Part shown: positions 27,261 to 39,432 of the stretch, piece by piece
Layout of the letters: the number at the start of each line of letters is the position of its first letter
Numbering within the stretch: position 1 is the stretch's first letter
Assembly: GCA_002633025.1 (NCBI GenBank)
Contig: NMRB01001907.1
Coordinates: 55,802-119,801, forward strand
DNA length: 64,000 nucleotides
Direction of reading: 5' to 3'
DNA from: Notospermus geniculatus
Lineage: Eukaryota > Nemertea > Pilidiophora > Heteronemertea > Lineidae
Translations under genes and position numbers: made by a program
The notes under the pieces: generated by a model
Seen by the model: the letters and a program-made list of their open reading frames with translations, nothing else
What the model was told of the DNA's origin: nothing
Database searches by the model: none

Positions 27261-27418
27261 AGATTTTTCCATCAGGGCCAAAGCATCATTGCCTTGGTAT
27301 GAAAGTGGCCATCTCAAGCTGCTCATGTTCCTCGGCACTTCGATAGGTCTTTTACTTGCCCTTTGCAAAGGAACATGGTTCAAAGCATTACGGCTTACTG
27401 TCCCATGCGATGGTTAGC
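27261..27418 (+). repeat. Old dispersed repeat, copy 2
   Basis: Related to 14473-14656 (see the shared words there). The copies are too diverged to define ends. Confidence 0.5.
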
Positions 27419-30400
27419 AAATGTGAACATAAACCCCAAACACGGCCAGTGTTGATTCTGAAGTATTTTGAGCTGCCTTTGAATGTTTCTTGCCAGAGAA
27501 AAGACTGACATGATACAAATTTTCCAAGATATTTTTCAGGGATTTTTCTGTTGTCTACCATGCTGAAATGCATAGAAGAATAAAAAGCATATCATTCTGT
27601 AGCATGTTATATGACAATTTTTGCGATTAATTTATAGGTCATGTGCATGTTACACAGTCGATGAAAAATGTATTATTTATAAATTCAAATTTTTGCCTAA
27701 TTCGTCGCAAGAGAAATGCATTAAAGAATAAAGTCAGTTGAATATCCAAGTTGCTGTCACCATCATGTGCAGGGATGAAGCGGCTCTATAGTCTGCCTCG
27801 ATTGAATAACAATTTACGGTTGGCAACCTGGTAAATGTACATGTATTTGACACATGCTTTCACAACTGAGTATGTACATGTATTAAGATAATTTCAACAA
27901 TATGATACATGTACCTAAGCGGTTCACTGACGTCTAAAAAATCCATTTCAGTGTGTCAATTCGCTTTAACTGTATTTTATACAGTCACTTATGGAAAAAT
28001 AATTGAATATTCTTTGAGACATATTAATTTTCTTATGGAGTGGTTCAACTTGACATTATTTTGATAGTTTGCCATACCTGACCTCGTCAGGCTTTATGAT
28101 ATTCTACTTTCAAGAAAGATTACAAGGGGGAGCGTACCTTCATCAAACTCACGTCTTCTTAATGGTACATGTACCTGGAACAGGGTTTTCAAAATATTCC
28201 ATTTTTTGGCATATATGAAATTGACAAGCTGTTGATCCGTTAACCCTTTCACGTTCACTGCCGGGGTAATTTCATACACAGAAAAATTCTGACAGAAGTT
28301 TGCATTGAAAATACGCCACGAGAGCTTTCCAATGAATACCTATAGGTTTCTAGGCACTTCTCATTCTTTTGGAAGATGATTTTCAAATTTGCCAACATGT
28401 AGCCTACATGTACCTTGGCGGTGAAGAGGATGATTTTAATGCGAAACTTCTTTCTGAGACGCTGTTGAATGACCGAAGTATTGTATATTTTGTTTTAAGA
28501 CCTCCAACAACCTGGGGCCTGGTAATCTTTCTAATGTTGCAAGCAGTCTTTTTCATTGGCATAACTACTTCACTTTGCAAAAGTACCGCAACCGAACAAT
28601 TATGTTCTTGCCGAACTGACATCGAAGCATTCTCCTCTGCTTTGATTCCTAGCAACCGACCCCCTCGGATCTGCTCTAGTTTCAGCCAGGCGTGTTTAGG
28701 GAAACATCTCGAGCAAAGTGGTCGAGCTTGGCGTGTTCCTTGTGCAAATACCAGCTGTTAAATAATTCTGGGCAGGTATAAAGAGCAACCGTAAATCCTG
28801 GAGATACGGCTGTGTCGGGGAAGAAGCTCCCAACACGTACGCCAAATAGTTTGGTAAAAGATTCTACATTTTCTAATTAAAGGAACTTTCAATGTTGGTA
28901 CTATTCTAAAAAGATAAGTTTTTGAGATTACTGTTCCAATCTAATTCATCGCCTTGCACATAAATCGAATCTCTCAGATATTTTTAAGGTGTGTGTTCGA
29001 ATTCCCTACTCCATATTATATTTCAACATTTTCCAAACCATCCCTTTCAGCCACGGGAAAATTCATCAGGCAAAGTCAAATATTCTCTGCAGGCATTTGT
29101 GGTACTTCCCCTTACAAATAGACCCTCTGGGAAAGACGAAATCATGGATTTCACGAATTTCAACTTTTCTGGGTGGTAAGATATTAATTACCTGATTTGA
29201 TGCCCAGTGTGTACCAACTGAATGGCCACTAAGTGGTACATCTAATGTTTCTTTGTTGGCCAATTTTCTTATGAGAGAAACAGTCTGCCAGGAAACTTGG
29301 GTCAGCATTGTCCGGTCACACAGAGCAAACTTTCCAAACGGAGAGCACGGATAATTGCGTCGTCATGTCTCTGCAAATGTTTGCCGAACATCGAGGTTGC
29401 AAGGAAAATGCAAACTCCATCCCTGCAGCTGGAGAACCGAGGGCATTTCAGTACATAAGCGAAATATTATTAGATTTACTTCAATCTGTTTCAATACGAA
29501 TCTATCTCCGCATTTTGTCCACCAAAGGGAATTTAATACATTTAACGAAATACTAGGCCTATCTATTCTTCTCTTAATATTGAAAATCATTACCGGTAAT
29601 GATTCAATGTTGACATATGTGTGATGGACTTTATCCCCACGCCTTTTCCATATGCTGGTTGCTTGTGGTTTGGAAAATCCTATTTCGGGCGATAACTGAA
29701 AATCTACTGTGAACACTGCACCAACTTGGGCGAGAGGGTTTTTTAAACCCTGACGAATATACAAGTAAACACAGACTCTCCTAAAAGGATCATTTTTAAA
29801 GGGTCTACGCTGAAAAACGAAAAGTAACCCAAGTATCAGTAGCCTATCAAAGAAGGCGGAGCTCTGTAGACTATACACGGACCTCGACAGGGCTCGGCCT
29901 TCGGATTGGTACCACCCTGCTATCTATGATCCAAAGCTACCAAAATCAAACTATTGGAAATGTTCATTCATTAACCTGTCATGGGAAAAGCGAACTGTTT
30001 CTGTCAGTTTCCTATTGACTTAGAAGATCCAGTTCGTGATGTCTATAGTTTGCAATCATCATCAGCACAAGTTTTCGGCTGCAGATTTCCCACACTACTG
30101 CTCGTTCTTTCTTGCATCCGAAGTTCACGATGCCCACTCGAAAGTAGGTCTCAGCGTTTTTTTTCTCGATAGGCTGTACGGAAGGAGAGTGAAAATACAA
30201 TTTTTAGAAAGCAAATGGCAGGTTCACAGCGCTCATTAAACAGTTTTGTTCAAGCAGCAAGCAAGAAATGCCAAACCTTCATAAAAAATAGGGTGCAGGG
30301 AAATTTTGACCCTTCTTTATGAGGAGGCGGAACATGACGCATGGAGACAAGTCATGTTTTTCACAGACAAACCAGTTTTCCAGTTTAGTATTATTTTTTA

Positions 30401-31824
30401 CAAAACGTCACAAGATAATTTGACAAATGTTCTATTTTTGCTAGAAGACTCGCCTCTATCTTGCCTTTGTCACTTATCAGGCATCTGTGTACACACATTG
30501 TGCTGTACAAATGAGGGCACACATGATAGTCTGTGACAAAATATGTCGAACCTGGTCATGTCTTATCAGGTTCATCCTCCCTGTTATCACATGGACCTTA
30601 AACCAACATCTGCCACCTTCCGTGGCGATGGTTGGGAAGATGTTTTTCATCCCATTTGATCTTTCAAATTTTCGTCAGTCAAAGCAGAATTACGAAGTTC
30701 TGCGCTCATCACATCATCATCACCATCATTTGAGGCTTTATGGGTTGAGCTAGTCACATCATGCAGCCCGGCCCTCAGTATCATGGTTGGTGGATCTTAT
30801 CAAGGAATCAGAAATTGGGCTTCAACGGAAAAGTGATTTTATCATACAAGCAACGACAGCAACAACGGTCTGTATAAAATTGGGAACCAAATGGAACGAA
30901 GACAATGCAGCCCTAAGTCCAGGCGTCGTTGAATGTAAGATACGATTTCGAGGACAGGTTACAGGACCTTGTTGAAGCATGGTCACCATTTTTCTGTTGT
31001 TCAGATCATTTGAGCTGTAGTCCCCACATACATGTATAGGCCTATACCATTCTTGGACAACAATTTCAACAATTTCCACCATATGTTTCCCAGCCAGCAA
31101 AGTGATGCTATAGCAACCGATGACCGACCCTTTCATTATCATAATGTTCTTCACAAGGTGCTTCGAGGATTAAACAAACACCGTTATCAATTTATCGAAA
31201 CCTTCTCCCAATCTTTCTAATCATTCGATGAATAATAAATGTCTAGCGTCTCATATTACCAGCCGCTTTGGAGGCTAGAATGAACACGGTTGGCAGAAAC
31301 AATGCAAGAAAGAGGCAAGAAAAGTGCACAAGTTTCACCCTAACCGTGAAACAATGGCCGGCGGTTTTCACACCTCCTTTAATGGGAGAGCTAGTATTTG
31401 CCCAGCTTCCATTCTCCATTACGGTTTCAGTTGGAGTTGATTAATTCTGCAAGATCCAAGTGTTCTTCGCTATCAGGGTTCCACAATGACACTTCGACTG
31501 AGAAAAGGGATGCAGAATGAATGTGTGAAAGTAAAGACAGAGACAGTCGGATTGAGCCTGTTTTTGCACCAGCAGACGAGGTCGTCCAAGGGTCTATAAA
31601 AACAGTATCATATTCCAAAGAAAGCACAAGGTTCTTCACCAAAAAGGGGTGCAGCAGATTGGGGAGGATTGTCACCCTTCTCAAATTGCCTCTAGATTGA
31701 ACACTTTCTGGCACTGGTGAGAAAAAAAACGCGGGTGATGTGGTGGGTCATTTGAAAACTGATGCCAAGGCTACCATAACGAAGGTCGTCAAATTGTTTG
31801 GTGACCTTGATGGTAACAGTAACC

Positions 31825-31878
31825 GTTTGTTGTTGTTGTTGTTGTTGTTGCCGTTGTTGTTGTTGTTGTTGTTGTGTT
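31825..31878 (+). repeat. (GTT)n microsatellite
   Basis: An uninterrupted run of GTT triplets is broken once by GCC. Confidence 0.9.
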
Positions 31879-34205
31879 GTCCCGTTCCATCCCCAGAGAG
31901 GAGATGTTGTCGATGATTTTCAAGTTTTTTACCATTTTTCCCAATTTAGATTTTCGTGTTCGTGTTATGGTTGAAGTACATGCGAAATGCTGTTCTCTGA
32001 CGGTGGCAGGCGAAATTTGCGATGCAAAGGATGGCGACGAACCAAGCAGTGAATAAAATCAAGCAACATCAATTCGACATTTGACTACTGAGAAAGACGT
32101 TCAGGCCTATAGTGCCACAGTCTGAATACGAAGCGTGGGGTGACGTTGCACCGATCTTTCAAACGGAAAAAAACAAGCATGTCGCATCATGACTAGTTAA
32201 GCCCATACGTATTCTGGCGTCTTTTCGATAAACCAGCTTGTTGATAGTATTAGGTTGAGACTGACTCGAGGCAAGCCCTGGCGTATGGGCGTCTGCTCGG
32301 TTCACCACAGACCATTTCCATATCGGATATCGGTGCCAATCAATACGCCTCTGGTCATGGCAGGAACGAGGCAGTCTCTCGACGTGGCCGTTATGGCGCG
32401 CACCGCAATCGGCTTCTGCGATGACGAAGGGGCGTGCAAGTGGGTTGATTGGCCCAGCCGAAACAAAGTTAGTGAACAGCCATTTTAGGGAATGCTGCTC
32501 TTTTTTTCTTACGATTATATTCGTGGTAACTACGGGGCGGATGAGCAGCATATTGTTGTATTCGCCATCAACGAAGTCACTTGCCTTTGGCGAATGTGTA
32601 GCAGCATGGGAACACCGCAAGGTTGGAGAGTTGCGTCGACTCTGAGAACTCTGGCAAACACAGGCCTAGTAATAATGACCAGAAAGGGTCTTACCCTCCA
32701 GACATCTTGAACCGAACCATTGCCAGCCTTTAAGAAGAATTATTAATGACAAACTTACCGGAATCTACATCCGACTTTCAAAGACCTCCCTCGGCTGAAT
32801 TTATACTCGGTCGTAGGCCCTACGACACATTTAACAACTGTAAATCCATATTCCAAAATTATATCACAGTTCCTTGCCGTTCTATATCTCGCCAAGGTCT
32901 GTTTTTCCGTGTCGTCACATCTCAGTCTACTCCAGAAATGGAGGCAAGAAGATGAACTAGACACCAATGTCAACAGCCATGGCGGTCCGTGTATACCCAG
33001 CAAACACTCCTCACGGGAGACTGTAAACTCTCTAAGATTGTGATCACTTAATGCTTTTATTTCAACATACACTTTACGTGCGCAGATTTATGTTTTTTCG
33101 ACAACATCTCTTATCATGTTATCACACAAGTTACAGTTTGCTCACCAGTACGAAAACATTGGGAGCAAACAGGCGGCCATTTGCTAGATTCTATGTACGC
33201 TGGGTCTACATGCATGTATACACACCAAATATCGCTTTTATGCAGGCAAAACACGAGCTTCAGTAAGCAAAGCATCATAAATGTTTGATATCTTGAGATA
33301 GTGTTCGCACATCGATGGAATGAATTTGTATTCGAATAAAACTGGGAAAAAAGGGTGAAATATACACAAACACGCCTACAGTACTGCGTTCATTTCAATA
33401 AATTCTCTAATTTTGCTTGGCAACAGATTTTGCCTTTTATTCGGTTTCCCAATCCTACATTCACACGAATCAAGTACATGTACAGGTACATCGTAGCAGA
33501 TTTTAAAATCACGACTGAAAAAGCAACATTTGATACACTAGTACCGCTTCTTGTCTATTGCTACATGAGGAAAGCTGGGCCCTCGTAGCGGCGAAAAGAC
33601 GCAAAAATTTTAAAAAACTCTTTTCTGCATATGAATTTTTTTTCATGATTTTCCAGGTATGCGCTGAGAAATTTAAAATCCAGCGGTACCTTTGTTTTTG
33701 CCTTTTTATCAAAACATTCCAAAATTCCTTTGACAGCTCAACAGGATTTCATTCATTCACCACTTATAACGCAAATACCATTTGATCAATCTCATTATTT
33801 TAATACATGTATTTTCCATTCATTTTACGTATACCGAGTAGAATATCATTAAGTTCTCACATGAATTCCGGTGAAAATCTTTTGAAATCCTCCCATTGTT
33901 AATAAATGCTTTCACAAGCTCTGGGCGTGTTTATTTAGGCATATTGTGATATCGTATTACATTGTTTAAAGTCCCCCAGGTCATTGGCTCATTTTTCAAG
34001 GTGCAGTGTACAAAATGGTGCAGTGTATTATGTTTCATATTGAATATACCTATTCTTCTGTTCACCGCATAAAGGCTTATATTCACGACGAATGGACATT
34101 TCTTTTGAAGAAATAAGACGCTACGTAAAAATTTAATAGAAGAAAAAACTCCCGGGTCCGTTAACTCCGGTTGGATGACGTCATCCTGGGACATGAATCC
34201 GCATT

Positions 34206-34256
34206 TGGGTTTCAGAAGCCACCGCTAGGGCAAGAAGGCTTCGGCACTGGCTGCCA
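34206..34256 (-). repeat. Inverted repeat, left arm, beginning at ATGGCAGCC
   Basis: The minus strand reads ATGGCAGCCAGTGCCGAAGC and on to GGTGGCTTC, matching the plus strand at 34533-34585. The arms point away from each other across about 280 bases. Confidence 0.8.
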
Positions 34257-34532
34257 TTTTTTTGCTGACGTCATTGTAGGAGTCCATTTTCCAGTAAAAT
34301 TTCATTCTCCCCCGGTCTAAAAAACGGCGATCATTTTGAGCTTTTGCTACAGATCTGCAACACATAGGCCTACAGACATTCTCATCAAGAAATTTCCTTG
34401 TGTTGCCATTCCGCGCGATTCGGCATGTTTGATTGCATTTAGCACCCACGTGGCTACGGGTACCCCATTCTAAAAATAACCCGTGATGTTAACATATCTT
34501 ATAGATCGGTGACAACTTTTATGCCGCCGCAA

Positions 34533-34585
34533 AGATGGCAGCCAGTGCCGAAGCCTTCTGGTCCTAGCGGTGGCTTCGGGAACCA
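34533..34585 (+). repeat. Inverted repeat, right arm, beginning at ATGGCAGCC
   Basis: The partner of 34206-34256. The frame from the ATG stops after ten codons in both arms. It lies 185 bases from the end of the tRNA gene. Confidence 0.8.
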
Positions 34586-34759
34586 AAACAATGTATGCGG
34601 GGAGATTTTTTTTGACAAGAACTGTCCCTCCCTTATTAACACAATTTATTGGTTTATTTTTATTTTTTTGGTAATTTTGTTATTACCACAAAATTATTTT
34701 GGCCTCAGAAGGTTAATCAGTTCGGCATAAAATTGAAGTCATTCCACCTAAAAAAATGC

Positions 34760-34764
34760 AAAAA
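34760..34764 (-). terminator. Pol III terminator of tRNA-Ser
   Basis: Five consecutive T on the minus strand, five bases beyond the tRNA discriminator base, followed by a second T-run (34751-34756). This is the usual RNA polymerase III stop signal. Confidence 0.85.
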
Positions 34765-34769
34765 CTTAT

Positions 34770-34851
34770 CGACGAGGATGGGATTCGAACCCACGCAGGT
34801 AGAACCTAATGGATTAGCAGTCCATCGCCTTAACCACTCGGCCACCTCGTC
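34770..34851 (-). tRNA. tRNA-Ser (anticodon GCT)
   Basis: A complete cytosolic-type tRNA gene that decodes AGC and AGU serine codons. Read on the minus strand, a 7-bp acceptor stem (GACGAGG with CCTCGTC) closes perfectly. The anticodon stem ATGGA/TCCAT is perfect around the loop CTGCTAA, giving anticodon GCT. The T arm has GGGTTCGAATCCC, which is also a perfect internal B box, and the A box is TGGCCGAGTGG. The long variable arm (AGGT-TCT-ACCT) makes it class II, as serine tRNAs are. The discriminator base is G, also normal for serine. There is no intron and no encoded CCA, as expected for a nuclear gene. A run of five T on the minus strand at 34764-34760 just downstream is a good RNA polymerase III terminator. 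The gene stands alone, with no second tRNA nearby. It should be functional. Confidence 0.97.
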
Positions 34852-34859
34852 CTGTTGAT

Positions 34860-37000
34860 ATAAGAGCATTCCAGCTAATCGGTAATTGTTCAATACCCGA
34901 GGCCATGATATGCATGACCGGTGGCCCAACGATTCCGGCAAAAATTATGAACCATCTCTATTCCATGTTCCGCTCTCTTGTCAAGACCTTGTAAATCGAT
35001 TTCTTGTATTTAACCTAGTATTATCTTTTTAGACTAGTCAGAAATTAGGCCTAAACAAAACTTCCTTGAACAACCGATTTTTCGATTCCAGGGGTAGGCC
35101 TAGTTGATTCCTGTCTCACCTGGGACTGGACTGCAACTAGCCTCGATGACACTGACTCATTCTTTCTCTTTTTTGGTGACTTTCTGACTAAGGGCCCAGC
35201 AGAATGGGATACCATCTCTTAGATACCACAGGATGTTCCAAAAGGAGGTTGCTTCCTGGCAGCCATATGCCACCATAGTACGTGTACATGTATCTTGGTG
35301 TCGCTGCACCTGAGTAAAAGCAGGAACTGGCCAAATATTTTGGGCATGTTTGGTATTCGCTTGATGCGTCCTTGCATGGACCCACCAAGGGTGAACTTAT
35401 TATTCGATTCATGCGGTGAACTTTGCTAGATTTGACTTTTGGGTAAAGAAACCGTACCTAATTGCATACACGGAAAGTTTGCTCTTGTCGCCATGTTTGT
35501 AAGCTGTCTGTTGGCAGAAAAGTTGAATCTGGGGGTCAAATGCAAAGTCGTGGGAACGGTGATATTTGTTTTGAAATACGATGACGAATTTTTTCACAGT
35601 TATGTACTGATAGCTTAATCCTGCCCATAGCGGTCGAGGCACGCCTCGACACGAAGTACGGATGTAATATTAGAACAATAGAAAACATTTTCACCTCCGA
35701 AACACGGGCTGTGATTCAAGGTCTGGCGTTACAGAATATCCGGTGGTTTAATTTGCGAAGAGGACTTTGTTCTGGTAAATTTTACTATTTTTAACGGTGT
35801 TGTTTGATTACTTTCTAAATTCTCCCTACCGCACACCGTGTTGCACCAATTCCAGCCGTGCCGTGGATTCCAACCTCCGCCAAAATCGGAATCGCCGATT
35901 GCCACGGATTCTTGCTAGTTTTCTATATTTCAGTACGGTTTGCTCTTCCCATGGTTTGCACCTGAACGAGCCGCCATTTTCAAATTGAAATTGAATGAGA
36001 TAAGAAAAGGACAGCACCACCTTTTGACGAAATAGTACTTTGTCGCTCGCGATTGTTTGACTTGGTATTGAGACAGGTCGCAAATGTGTTGATATACGTC
36101 AGTAAAAAGTCACTAGGACAATGTTTACTATCCATAAATTCATTGCTTGACCCAGGTCAGTGTGATTGACCTCCGTAGGCCCTAAATACCCGATACCTGA
36201 GATCAATTCAAATATGCTTTGTCATAAGTATAAACACCCTATATCACCAACAAGTTCTCGTCAAACGTTTGAGATGGCTCAGCTTTTAACAAATATGAAA
36301 ATATTTGCTTGAAAATATTTCTACATTTATCGACGTGTCATGTAATCAAACTCGCATGTAAGTGCATGCTGATTTTATTATGAATATTCATTGAACAAGA
36401 AAATATTACAAACAAAGAAGTTTCTATTATTTTCTGCCGACTGGCGAACCGATTGAACGACCATTCCATAACAAAAGCATAGAAATTCTTAAGAGCTTTT
36501 CTGAAAATTCTGATAAAAGAAAATCTGACTTTTCCTAACATTTTAAAGAATTTATTCCTGCAGTGGATCTTTTGGCATCAACTTCCGGTGTCGTGCCGCT
36601 GCTTAACTTTTGTACACATTCCCCAAAAGATTTCGCTTCGTCACAACGGCTTTTACTGAGCAGTGTATGATTTTTTACCATAGATGGTGGTATTCTGATT
36701 TTTTTACTGAAGAACATATCTTTTACCATAGATGGTATTCTGATTTTTTTTTAAAGCGGCGATTAAACATGTTCTCAAAACTTCTCTGCTGAATCATGAA
36801 CATGTTGGAAATCTCGTTGATATTCATGACACAGTGACTGTCAATGAAAGATTGATGTTGTTTACCCTGGCCAAGCTCATGAGTACCGAGCAGACGATGA
36901 TTGATTACAGCATTCAAACGATTTGCCATCGACCAATAAAGCACAGGCCGGGAATGGGACACCTAGGAAATACTAGAAAGCAACCGCCTCTTCACAGTAG
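34860..37000. other. No certain gene
   Basis: Behind the tRNA there are only short frames. A minus-strand AAAATGGCGGCTCG (start at 35977) is another YY1-type word with a possible donor (TTCAG|GTGCA) after five codons, too short to call. Confidence 0.5.
36672..36752 (+). repeat. Imperfect direct repeat
   Basis: TTTTACCATAGATGGT...ATTCTGATTTTTTT occurs twice about 48 bases apart. Confidence 0.7.
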
Positions 37001-37027
37001 AGGCTAAAGACCGTCATCTAGAATTAC

Positions 37028-37072
37028 CTGATGGCAATGCCAGTATTCATCGTTTGGACGGGCCCTCGCCAT
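37028..37072 (-). CDS. Candidate first coding exon, minus strand, ending at a strong splice donor
   Basis: On the minus strand CCAAGATGGCG provides a start codon (37072-37070) inside a YY1-type promoter word. Fifteen codons follow (MARARPNDEYWHCHQ) and end exactly at a consensus donor CAG|GTAATT (boundary 37028/37027). Read through, the frame stops seven codons later, which fits splicing. About 140 bases away a second CCAAGATGGCG points the other way, with a CCAAT box between. I cannot identify the product. Later exons on the minus strand below 37 kb were not found, so the call rests on the start, the donor and the promoter-like context only. Confidence 0.3.
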
Positions 37073-37222
37073 CTTGGTAATGGCTGCAACGGGATTCCTT
37101 GGAAACTCACGACGCATGCAAATGACTGTTTGGGATGCAAATTCATTCGTATTTCGCGACCAATCACGTTTGGGTTGCCCTACCTGATAAGTGCGCATGC
37201 ACGGAATTTTCATAGAATCCAA
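37073..37222. promoter_or_regulatory. Candidate bidirectional promoter
   Basis: This interval separates two head-to-head CCAAGATGGCG words (minus start at 37072, plus start at 37224). It contains a CCAAT box (GACCAATCACG, 37158-37168) and the octamer ATGCAAAT (37117-37124). ATGGCG words of this type mark YY1-bound TATA-less promoters in animals. The arrangement is seen; promoter activity is inferred. Confidence 0.35.
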
Positions 37223-37223
37223 G

Positions 37224-37376
37224 ATGGCGGGGAGGAGGCTCGAAACGATCAATAGGACTGCCTCATATCACCTACAGATCATTCATCAGTTCAAGCAGTT
37301 TTCATACTTCGCTTTCAACAACGATAGCAGCACAATAACAATGCTACCTTTAATCCACAAATTGTTTATACAGTGA
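37224..37376 (+). other. Plus-strand open frame from the same promoter-like region
   Basis: A 50-codon frame starts at ATGGCGGGG and begins MAGRRLETINRT, then runs to a TGA at 37374-37376 without a convincing splice donor. The start lies in the same YY1-like context as the opposite one. The first dozen residues are plausible for a first exon and the rest looks like chance sequence. No family is recognised. Confidence 0.2.
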
Positions 37377-38752
37377 AAAAAATTAGCAGACAACATCCCA
37401 CTAAATATATTTGTCTGATAACATACATTGTACTCCATTGAAACCGCCGATTTGTTGCCCCTGCCAGTTCTTGATAAAACCAAAGCTAAACATTGAGTCG
37501 ACAACAGTTCTATTTAGCTTGTTTGTCAACAATGCAATAGATTTGCGAAAAAGTGGTTTCGGATTGTTAAGCTGAAATCCATCAACATCCCACTAAACAC
37601 CCGTGTTTGTTGTTACCTCTTGGTCATAGAAATCGGGCATCAAGGTGGAAACATTTATTATTAACTGCATGTTTGGCGCGAGGTATATGATGGAGGTGCT
37701 GTAAATGGAAGAAAAACCCGCGGGTGAGAGTAAGAAACATCCACTAAAAGTCTGCCTCCAGCGCCACGTCAATAGGCCTTCAAAAACAATCTTTCAAGCG
37801 AGTAACATAACCCTCAAGAGCTAAACTTCGCCTATTGTATCGTGATTATTTTTTTCTCTGTTTGTATCCAATTCCATCTGCGATCCATTTCACCTGTTAT
37901 TGACACAATAGACCAACAGCATATTGACTCTTAGGCCTATGTTTTCGTGTAAATATATCATGAGATTTTTTAGAAAACTAATAAAAAACAAAATATTCCA
38001 AATGATACTGTTATTTATCCTTTTGCCTGTTTTGACGCCCGAGTCAGTCGTAAACAACGAATGTATTGACGTGAGATTTGACAAAAGATGTCGTAAAAAA
38101 ACATAAAATACCCGGTGTGGATCACTTTCATAGCAAAAAAAATTGTCTCGACTGCTGCTTATGTCCTTCAGCACACTCTAAGAGGGCTATTCACGAAAGA
38201 AAAAAAAAACGTAACACCGCCCAAAGTGAATCGAAAGGTGCGTTCTTCGCAAAAAAAGAGGAAATAGTTACATATGCAATGTAATACTCATCCATAATAC
38301 TGGTCTTAATTGTTGTTCTTGCCATGATTGTATGTACTCCCATCCACCTTATGGCCCATTTCAACAAACCATACTACCCAAAAGCTCGCACTCTAGGTCC
38401 CTTTGCAACACTTGAGGGTAGGAAACGTTTCGATAAGTACCGATAACAGAAACGGTGATTTTTACGACAAGTTGCCCTGAGTTGTTTATGTGACATTACG
38501 ATCATTTGCGAAGTTGTTTGGGATGAGCTGTGTTAGGAGGGAAACTTCTATAAGTATCTACCGAAAAATCCGTGTGTAAAAAAACATGATACATATTGAC
38601 AGAAATGTCTGTGATATTTTTCCTGGATTAGTTTTCGTTGCCACACCGACTTAAGTAGGCCTAGGCCTATTTGCCACTACAGCATTTTGTTCAGCTGATA
38701 GAGTATATCAATGTTCAATTGCAGAATCTGGCCAATAACAGTTTGTTCAATT

Positions 38753-38907
38753 CCAGGGTCGTATTTAGCGTGGAGGGGGGCAAGGGGGAAGTGCCCCCCC
38801 CCGAAGCCAACCAAAAACCATGATTTCCATGCGGATTTTGGGCAAAAAACGGCAAAAAAGGTCTTTTGCCCCCCCCCCCAGGACCAAAAAGCTAAATACG
38901 GCCCTGG
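38753..38907. mobile_element. Foldback element with CCAGGG-YCGTATTTAGC ends
   Basis: The termini are CCAGGGTCGTATTTAGC and GCTAAATACGGCCCTGG. The interior is dominated by G- and C-tracts with AAAAACGGCAAAAAAGG. It is a further variant of the GGGCC..TATT terminal class. Confidence 0.75.
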
Positions 38908-38999
38908 GTACAGGTACTCCAGGGCTGTAATACTAGCCTAGTGCCCATCGTTTTCAGGGTGGGGCAGTGGAAATATCTCTCAGTTCCTCACGATACGAC

Positions 39000-39345
39000 G
39001 ACCTAAAAATGCTTAAATTTTTATCGCGTGCCCTCGACCACTCCAATCACAACTCAACCGGACCTGTTGCATTAATCGGCCATTAATCTGCCTCCAATGA
39101 GTTACCAATCACCCTGATTATTCCCGGGAAATTCCTGATTGTCCCGAGTAGAATATCTCATGATAATCGTCTCTCCCATGACATGCGAGACGCTGATCTG
39201 TTCGCTGATGGCCCATCAGTTTTAATCTGGTGATTTCTCCAGAGAGGTAAGACAGATGAAACACTGCCCAGACCCTCTTAGTCAAATTAAAACAAATCCC
39301 GTAAGCATCATCATGGTATAACCACGCCATGTTGATCCAGAAACT
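39000..39345. promoter_or_regulatory. Candidate conserved non-coding segment
   Basis: This segment is repeat-free and information-rich, with no foldback or octamer words and no credible frame. It contains homeodomain-type cores (CATTAATCGG, CATTAATCTG), AATCACCCTGATTA and GTTTTAATCTGG. It resembles developmental regulatory DNA in texture only, and comparison with a related genome is needed. Confidence 0.22.
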
Positions 39346-39348
39346 CAC

Positions 39349-39432
39349 TAGTCTCGCGCAGGCAGCCGTCTTTGTTCCGCAGTACTACTCCACAGATTCG
39401 AAACAGCGGCTGGGGCCGGTGGCCGAGACTAC
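39349..39432 (+). mobile_element. 84-bp hAT-like mini element with perfect 8-bp target duplication
   Basis: The ends are TAGTCTCG and the complement-like CCGAGACTA(C). The direct repeat AAACTCAC occurs immediately outside on both sides (39341-39348 and 39433-39440). An 8-base duplication is the rule for hAT elements and also for P elements. There is no coding capacity. Relatives are at 17586, 18046 and 50353. Confidence 0.8.

Larger units (their letters stand above)
25245..34200. other. No certain gene
   Basis: This holds the longest frames of the window (176 codons minus at 26692-27222, 171 minus at 29363-29878, 153 minus at 32159-32620). None resembles a known family and none has convincing splice sites. 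Several TACATGTA words occur near 27.8-28.4 kb, and a GTT microsatellite at 31.8 kb. Confidence 0.5.

Noticed and set aside
29363-29878. 171-codon minus frame
   Set aside because: It overlaps plus frames of 80-90 codons and has no known motif.
32159-32620. 153-codon minus frame
   Set aside because: Unusually His/Arg-rich translation with the opposite strand also open in places. No family recognised.
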